In this document: positions 4,660-8,796 of the stretch, piece after piece | Layout of the letters: each line of letters begins with the position of its first letter | How positions within the stretch are numbered: the first letter of the stretch is position 1 | Translations under genes and position numbers: made by a program | Assembly (NCBI GenBank): GCA_041685075.1 | Contig: JAWLGN010000229.1 | Coordinates: forward strand, 1 to 8,796 | Source of the DNA: JAMCRM01 sp041685075 | GTDB lineage: Bacteria > Acidobacteriota > Terriglobia > Bryobacterales > Bryobacteraceae | DNA: 8,796 nt | Reading direction: 5' to 3' | Notes under the pieces: generated by a model | Told to the model about the DNA's origin: nothing | Seen by the model: the letters and a program-made list of their open reading frames with translations, nothing else | The model's database searches: none

Positions 4660-5871
4660 ATGATCACTCCCCTTTTGCGCGACCCGACGGCCTGCGCTCC
4701 GGGCTTGCGGGAACTGTTGGAGGGCCCCGAAGAACAGCAACACGCCGCCGGCTACCACCATACCCTGCGGGAGATTTGCCAGCAGCCGTTCCTCTGGCCG
4801 GGTACCGCGGAAACCGTTGCCGCGCACGCTGCCCGGTTGCGGGCGTCGGTCGAAGGCGTCCAGGCGGTGGTGCTCACCGGTTCCGGCAGTTCGCTCTACG
4901 CGGCGCAATCGCTGGCCCCGGCGCTGCGCCGGGACCTGAACGTTCAGGTGGAAGCGATTGCCGCCGGCGATCTCCTGACCCACGGCGCCGTCTGCCTCCC
5001 GCCCGGGCGGCCCGGCCTGCTGGTGTCGCTGGCGCGTTCCGGCAACAGCCCGGAAAGCTGCGCCGCGGTGGACCTCCTGCTCGCCTCCGAGCCGCGGGTG
5101 CGCCACCTGGCCATCACCTGCAACGCCGAAGGCCGGCTGGCCACCAACTACCGGGGCAACCCCGCGTTTCTCTCGGTGGTGCTCGATGAGCGTACCAACG
5201 ACCGCAGCCTGGTGATGACCAGCAGCTTCACCAACATGGTGCTGGCGGGGCGCGCGTTGGGCAGGCTCGAGTGCCTGGATGCCTACTGCGCGACCGCCGG
5301 CCGCCTCGCCCATGCAGCGCGCCGCATCCTGGCCGGTCCCGCCGACGCCCTGGCCGAAGCCGCGCACCGGGGCTTCCGCTCGGCCGCCTACCTGGCCTCC
5401 TGGATGCGCTTCGGCGCCGCCCGGGAGTGCGCCCTCAAGGTGCAGGAGATGACCGCCGGCGCCGTCCACGTGCTGCCCGAAACCTTCCTCGGCCTGCGCC
5501 ACGGCCCCATGTCCTCTGTACATTCCGATACCGCGGTGGTCTGCTTCCTCTCCGCCGAAAAGACCGCCCGCGCTTACGAACTCGATCTCATCGACGAACT
5601 CGACCGCAAGCGGCTGGGCGCCTTCAAGGTGGTGGCCGGCGAGTGTATCCCCCCCGACATTCTGCGGCCCGGCGACGTGGCGGTGGAGTATCCGGAAGGG
5701 CTGGACGACGGCGACACCGCCGTGCTCGACGTTCTCACCGGGCAGTTGCTGGCCTTCTTCCGCTGCCGCGCCGAGGGGCTGCGGCCGGACGCTCCCTCGG
5801 CTTCCAACGTGATTACTCGCGTGGTGCAGCCCTTCCGCATCCATGCCCGTCCCAAAACGGAGGCCCTGTGA
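4660..5871 (+). CDS. SIS-domain sugar isomerase/deaminase, AgaS-like
   Basis: This 403-residue protein has the full plan of AgaS-type double-SIS enzymes: HTLREICQQPFLW (34-46), first SIS phosphate site LTGSGSS (72-78), LARSGNSPES (124-133), TNDRSLVMTSSFTNM (179-193), and second SIS motifs RECALKVQEMTAG (255-267) and LGLRHGP (277-283). AgaS deaminates/isomerises galactosamine-6-phosphate to tagatose-6-phosphate in the cytoplasm. Related SIS enzymes act on glucosamine-6-phosphate or simple ketose/aldose phosphates, so the substrate here is not proven. It is close to the family length of about 385-400. Its TGA overlaps the GTG of the next gene by 4 bp, and that gene is a PfkB kinase, which fits ketose-6-phosphate to bisphosphate as the next step. 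No ribosome site precedes the ATG; a TATACT box lies 12 nt upstream. The N-terminal sequence supports this start. Confidence 0.88.
   Translation: MITPLLRDPTACAPGLRELLEGPEEQQHAAGYHHTLREICQQPFLWPGTAETVAAHAARLRASVEGVQAVVLTGSGSSLYAAQSLAPALRRDLNVQVEAIAAGDLLTHGAVCLPPGRPGLLVSLARSGNSPESCAAVDLLLASEPRVRHLAITCNAEGRLATNYRGNPAFLSVVLDERTNDRSLVMTSSFTNMVLAGRALGRLECLDAYCATAGRLAHAARRILAGPADALAEAAHRGFRSAAYLASWMRFGAARECALKVQEMTAGAVHVLPETFLGLRHGPMSSVHSDTAVVCFLSAEKTARAYELDLIDELDRKRLGAFKVVAGECIPPDILRPGDVAVEYPEGLDDGDTAVLDVLTGQLLAFFRCRAEGLRPDAPSASNVITRVVQPFRIHARPKTEAL
5859..5863 (+). promoter_or_regulatory. Ribosome binding site that sets the kinase GTG start
   Basis: GGAGG is 4 nt before GTG 5868-5870. It supports a start at this GTG, inside the stop codon of the SIS gene, rather than at any upstream in-frame codon, because the upstream frame lies over the SIS coding sequence. 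Confidence 0.65.
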
Positions 5872-6791
5872 AGAAGATCCTGGTTGCCGGTGAAATCAAC
5901 GTAGACCTCATCCTCCAGAACTTCAACACCTTCCCCGAACTGGGCAAGGAGGTGCTGGTGGAGGACTGCTTCCTGACGCTGGGCAGCGCCTCGCTCATCT
6001 GCGCCATGGGGCTGGTGAAGTTGGGCAACCCCGTCTCGTTCGTGGGCAAGGCCGGCTGCGATGCCTACGGCGACTTCTGCCTCGAGCGCATGCAGCAGGC
6101 AGGCATGGACGTCTCCCGCGTCATTCGCAGCGGAGACCTCAAGACCGGCATTACGGTCTCTATCAGTTCGCCGCGGGACCGCGCCATGGTCACCTACCTG
6201 GGCGCCATCACGGCGCTCGAAGCCGGCGAGGTGACCGACGAGATGCTGGCCGGCTTCAGCCACCTGCACGTGTCGTCCTATTACCTGCAGGAGTGCATGC
6301 GCCCCGGCGTGCGCGGTCTTTTCGCGCGGGCGCGCCGGCTGGGGCTGACCACCTCGCTCGACCCGGGTTGCGATCCCTCCTTGGAGTGGCGGCCGGACAT
6401 CCTGGCCACCCTGGAAGAGACCGACGTGTTCTTTCCCAACGAAGTGGAACTGCGGGCCATCGGAGGCCGCGAGGACCTCGCCGAAGCGCTGGCTGCGCTC
6501 TCGAACGGCCGCACCCTGACGGTAGCGAAACTGGGCCGCGCCGGCGCCATGGCCCTGGAGAACGGCCGGCCGCTCTCCGTGCCGGCCTTTCCCGTGCAGG
6601 CGGTGGATACCACCGGCGCGGGCGATTCCTTCAACGCCGGCTTCCTGCACGCCTGGCTGCGCGGCATGCCGTTGTCCGACGCGCTGCGCTGGGGCGCCGC
6701 CTGCGGCGCGCTCTCCACGCGCGGCCTCGGCGGCACCAGCACCCAGGCCACTGCCGCAGAAGCCCAAGACCTCATCCGGAGGACATCATGA
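5868..6791 (+). CDS. PfkB-family (ribokinase-like) sugar kinase
   Basis: This 307-residue kinase starts at GTG (MKKILVAGEINVDLI). The C-terminal PfkB signature VDTTGAGDSFNAGFLHAW is intact, with catalytic base D253 and the GAGD anion hole. D13 in the N-terminal strand and PNEVEL (190-195, metal/phosphate region) are also conserved. It phosphorylates a sugar or sugar phosphate with ATP. Next to an AgaS-like enzyme the most attractive substrate is tagatose-6-phosphate or a similar ketose phosphate (inference). The N-terminal glycine-rich signature, usually GGxxAN, reads LGSASLICAMGLVKLG (38-53). It lacks the second Gly and the Asn, so substrate contacts may differ from ribokinase. The gene overlaps both neighbours by 4 bp (GTGA before, ATGA after), strong evidence for an operon with coupled translation. 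Confidence 0.9.
   Translation: MKKILVAGEINVDLILQNFNTFPELGKEVLVEDCFLTLGSASLICAMGLVKLGNPVSFVGKAGCDAYGDFCLERMQQAGMDVSRVIRSGDLKTGITVSISSPRDRAMVTYLGAITALEAGEVTDEMLAGFSHLHVSSYYLQECMRPGVRGLFARARRLGLTTSLDPGCDPSLEWRPDILATLEETDVFFPNEVELRAIGGREDLAEALAALSNGRTLTVAKLGRAGAMALENGRPLSVPAFPVQAVDTTGAGDSFNAGFLHAWLRGMPLSDALRWGAACGALSTRGLGGTSTQATAAEAQDLIRRTS
6778..6783 (+). promoter_or_regulatory. Ribosome binding site of the amidohydrolase
   Basis: GGAGGA is 4 nt before ATG 6788-6790, within the end of the kinase gene. It supports the start at the twin-arginine signal peptide. Confidence 0.7.
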
Positions 6792-7993
6792 AAACGACAC
6801 GAAGAGGACTCCTGCGCGGCGCCGCGCTCGGCGCCATTGCCGGCGGCGGCAGCGCCGCCAGCGGCCAGGACATGCTCCGGGGCAAACCGCAGTCCGTGCC
6901 GCTCGATATCAAGGATTTTCAGCCCAAGAGCATGCTGCACGTGGCGGAAACGCGCGTGCCCCGGCCGCGCTTCCCGGTCATCGACATTCACGCCCACTTC
7001 TCCTTCGCCGCGAAATCCACGGCCGGCGTGGCCATGTCCGAAGAGAACCAGTACCTGGAACAGCCTCCCGCGCTGCTCAAGGTGATGGATGCCAAGAACA
7101 TCCGCGCCATGGTGAACCTGACGGGCGGCGTGGGCGCAGGCCTGCGCGATGCCGTCAAGCGCTTCGACCAGGCGCACCCCGGCCGCTTCTACACCTTCAC
7201 CGAACCCTGGTGGAGCCGCACGAACCAGCCCAACTATCCCCAGTTCCAGGCCGACGATCTGGCCCGCGCGCACAAGGACGGCGCCCGCGGCCTCAAGATC
7301 CTCAAGACCCTGGGGCTCTACCTGCGGCGCGACCTGACCAGCGGCCCCCTCATCAAGGTGGACGACAAGCGCTTCGATCCCATGTGGGAGCAGTGCGGCG
7401 CGCTCAACATGCCGGTGGCCATCCACGTCTCCGACCCGGAGGCCTTTTTCCTCCCCACAGACCGCTTCAACGAGCGCTTCGAAGAACTCAACAACCACCC
7501 CGACTGGTCCTTCCACGGCAAGGACTTTCCCAGCAACCTGGAACTCCAGGAGGCGCGCAACCGCGTCGTCGCCCGGCACCCCAAAACCCAGTTCATCGTC
7601 CTCCACGTGGGCAACTGGGCGGAGAACCTGCCCTACGTCTCCGAGTGCATGGACAAGTATCCCAACATGCACGTGGAACTCGGCGCCCGCATCGGCGAGC
7701 TGGGCCGCCAGCCGCGCGCCGCGCGCAAGTTCTTCGACCGCTACCAGGACCGCATCCTGTTCGGCACCGATGCCGTGCCCCACGGCCACGAAACGCCCCA
7801 GCAGATCTTCATCGAGGAACTCTACGAGATCTACTACCGCTTCCTCGAGACCGAAGACGAGTACTTCGACTACGCCCCCGCGCCCGTGCCGCCCCAAGGC
7901 CGCTGGTGCATCTACGGCGTAGGGCTTCCGGAAACCGTGCTGCGGAAGGTCTACTATGAGAACGCGGCGCGGCTTCTGAATATCAGGATCTAG
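6788..7993 (+). CDS. Tat-exported amidohydrolase (PF04909-type metal-dependent hydrolase)
   Basis: This 401-residue protein starts with a twin-arginine signal (TRRGLLRGAALGAIAGGGSAA, residues 4-24), so it should be exported already folded. The mature part looks like the amidohydrolase_2 TIM barrel: metal-binding HxH in VIDIHAHFSF (H68, H70), K170 in GLKILK, H213 in AIHVSDP, H273 in VLHVGNW and the catalytic Asp D328 in ILFGTDAVPHG. Enzymes of this family hydrolyse lactones and amides or decarboxylate aromatic acids. In a sugar operon a lactonase or amide hydrolase is a reasonable guess, no more. The ATG overlaps the kinase stop by 4 bp, so it is co-translated with two cytoplasmic enzymes although it acts outside. 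It ends 17 bp before the DUF5107 gene. A longer upstream frame exists, but it overlaps the kinase and would bury the signal peptide. Confidence 0.87.
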   Translation: MKTTRRGLLRGAALGAIAGGGSAASGQDMLRGKPQSVPLDIKDFQPKSMLHVAETRVPRPRFPVIDIHAHFSFAAKSTAGVAMSEENQYLEQPPALLKVMDAKNIRAMVNLTGGVGAGLRDAVKRFDQAHPGRFYTFTEPWWSRTNQPNYPQFQADDLARAHKDGARGLKILKTLGLYLRRDLTSGPLIKVDDKRFDPMWEQCGALNMPVAIHVSDPEAFFLPTDRFNERFEELNNHPDWSFHGKDFPSNLELQEARNRVVARHPKTQFIVLHVGNWAENLPYVSECMDKYPNMHVELGARIGELGRQPRAARKFFDRYQDRILFGTDAVPHGHETPQQIFIEELYEIYYRFLETEDEYFDYAPAPVPPQGRWCIYGVGLPETVLRKVYYENAARLLNIRI

Positions 7994-8001
7994 TTACTTA
8001 C

Positions 8002-8008
8002 GGAGGAG
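8002..8008 (+). promoter_or_regulatory. Ribosome binding site of the DUF5107 gene
   Basis: GGAGGAG ends 2 nt before ATG 8011 (its GGAGG core ends 4 nt before), in the 17-bp gap after the amidohydrolase stop. It defines the start of a gene that is cut by the right edge. Confidence 0.7.
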
Positions 8009-8010
8009 AC

Positions 8011-8796
8011 ATGCGCGCCCTGGGACTGTTGCTGCTGGCCGCCCTGGCGGCCTTTCCGCAGGTCAAGGTCTGGGAAGGCACCCTCACCCTGCCTACCTAC
8101 CAGGAGGGGCTGCCGGACCCCAACCCGCCGTTCGATATCTTCGCCAGCTCGAACTTCAACTATCCCTACACCATCCGCGACCGGCTCACCGGAGAGCGCG
8201 TGGAGCAGGCCTGGCGCGCCGTCTTCCTCGAAAACGAATACCTGAAATGCTCCGTGCTGCCCGACATCGGCGGGCACCTCTACAGTTGCACCGACAAGGT
8301 CAACGGCCGGGAGATGTTCTACGCCAACCCGTCCATCAAGAAGGCGCTCATCGGCTATCGCGGCGCCTGGGCGGCCTTCGGCATCGAGTTCAACTTCCCC
8401 GTCTCGCATAACTGGATGTCCATGTCGCCGGTGGATTATGCCCTCGTGCAGCACGGTCCCGACAAGGCCTCCGTGTGGGTGGGGAACATCGACCGGCCCT
8501 ACGGCATGCAGTGGCGCGTGGAACTCACGCTGCGGCGGGGCAGCAGCGTGCTCGAGCAGCGCATGCTGCTCTACAACCGCTCCGACGTTCACCGGCGCTA
8601 CTACTGGTGGAACAACGCCGCGGTCGAAGTGAAAGACGATGCCCGCATCATCTACCCCATGCGCTTCACCGCCAGCCACGGTTTCACCCGCGTGGACACC
8701 TGGCCGGTAAGCCAGGACGGCCTGGATCTGAGCGTGGTGGGGAACCAGACGCGCGGCACGGTTTCCAGCTTCACCCACGGCTCGCGCGAGCCCTTC
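8011..8796 (+). CDS. DUF5107 protein, N-terminal part (cut by right edge)
   Basis: The frame from ATG 8011 is open for 262 codons to the right edge, so the C-terminus is missing. It begins with a signal peptide (MRALGLLLLAALAAFPQ), then VKVWEGTLTLPTYQEGLPDPNPPF, FLENEYLKCSVLPDIGGHLYS, GAWAAFGIEFNFPVSH and YYWWNNAAVEV. These segments agree with what I recall of DUF5107, a family with an aldose-epimerase-like beta-sandwich look that is often followed by TPR repeats. The LENEYL...LPDIGGHLYS stretch resembles the sugar-binding core of mutarotase-like folds. No activity is established to my knowledge, and carbohydrate binding or processing is an inference. Its place as fourth gene of the sugar operon, with a good ribosome site and a 17-bp gap, supports a carbohydrate role. 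The family call rests on memory of the pattern, not on a search. Confidence 0.75.
   Translation, partial: MRALGLLLLAALAAFPQVKVWEGTLTLPTYQEGLPDPNPPFDIFASSNFNYPYTIRDRLTGERVEQAWRAVFLENEYLKCSVLPDIGGHLYSCTDKVNGREMFYANPSIKKALIGYRGAWAAFGIEFNFPVSHNWMSMSPVDYALVQHGPDKASVWVGNIDRPYGMQWRVELTLRRGSSVLEQRMLLYNRSDVHRRYYWWNNAAVEVKDDARIIYPMRFTASHGFTRVDTWPVSQDGLDLSVVGNQTRGTVSSFTHGSREPF

Noticed and set aside
5271..5867. In-frame upstream extension of the PfkB kinase over the SIS gene
   Set aside because: The extension is Arg/Pro-rich without a domain. The kinase starts naturally at GTG 5868 with GGAGG 4 nt upstream.
6293..6787. In-frame upstream extension of the amidohydrolase over the kinase gene
   Set aside because: It would bury a twin-arginine signal peptide. 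The ATG at 6788 has GGAGGA directly upstream.
6281..7897. A 538-codon minus-strand frame opposite the kinase and amidohydrolase genes
   Set aside because: It is antisense to two well-supported genes, and its His/Val/Gly/Ala-rich translation is typical of a GC-rich shadow frame.

Overview
The window is GC-rich, densely coded bacterial DNA with no rRNA, tRNA, mobile element or CRISPR array that I can see. The gene set resembles soil Acidobacteria of the Solibacter/Bryobacter type: an exported carboxypeptidase-regulatory-like protein, a CPxS redoxin ending in a GCTIKR motif, a LysW-like zinc ribbon, a Tat-exported amidohydrolase and a DUF5107 protein. This placement is an inference from gene content, not a computed assignment.

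The layout is two divergent blocks that meet in a 166-bp intergenic region (4494-4659). The left block (4493 down to 1) is on the minus strand. In transcription order it holds a LysW-like zinc-ribbon protein, a small exported carboxypeptidase-regulatory-like protein, an exported redoxin, a TlpA-like thioredoxin that is probably a lipoprotein, a RidA-family protein with a signal peptide, an exported glycoside hydrolase family 2 (GH2) enzyme, and the first 119 codons of an unrecognised protein that runs off the left edge. Redoxin, TlpA and RidA are separated by only 3 and 9 bp, and GH2 and the last gene by 1 bp, so 3752 to 1 is probably one or two transcripts. Most of these proteins carry export signals, which points to a function outside the cytoplasm: thiol chemistry, possibly enamine/imine clearance, and glycan hydrolysis.

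The right block (4660 to 8796) is on the plus strand and looks like one operon: an AgaS-like SIS sugar isomerase/deaminase, a PfkB-family sugar kinase (4-bp overlap), a Tat-exported PF04909-type amidohydrolase (4-bp overlap) and a DUF5107 protein (17-bp gap) that is cut by the right edge. The first two genes fit deamination or isomerisation of an amino-sugar or ketose phosphate followed by a second phosphorylation in the cytoplasm. The other two would act outside the cytoplasm. I know of no named pathway made of these four parts, so this is the best candidate here for something undescribed.

Regulatory sequence is concentrated in two places. The divergent region 4494-4659 holds a near-consensus minus-strand promoter for the LysW-like gene, a TATACT -10 candidate for the plus operon, and three tandem 8-bp repeats. 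The 111-bp region 3753-3863 holds three inverted repeats between the carboxypeptidase-regulatory-like gene and the redoxin gene.
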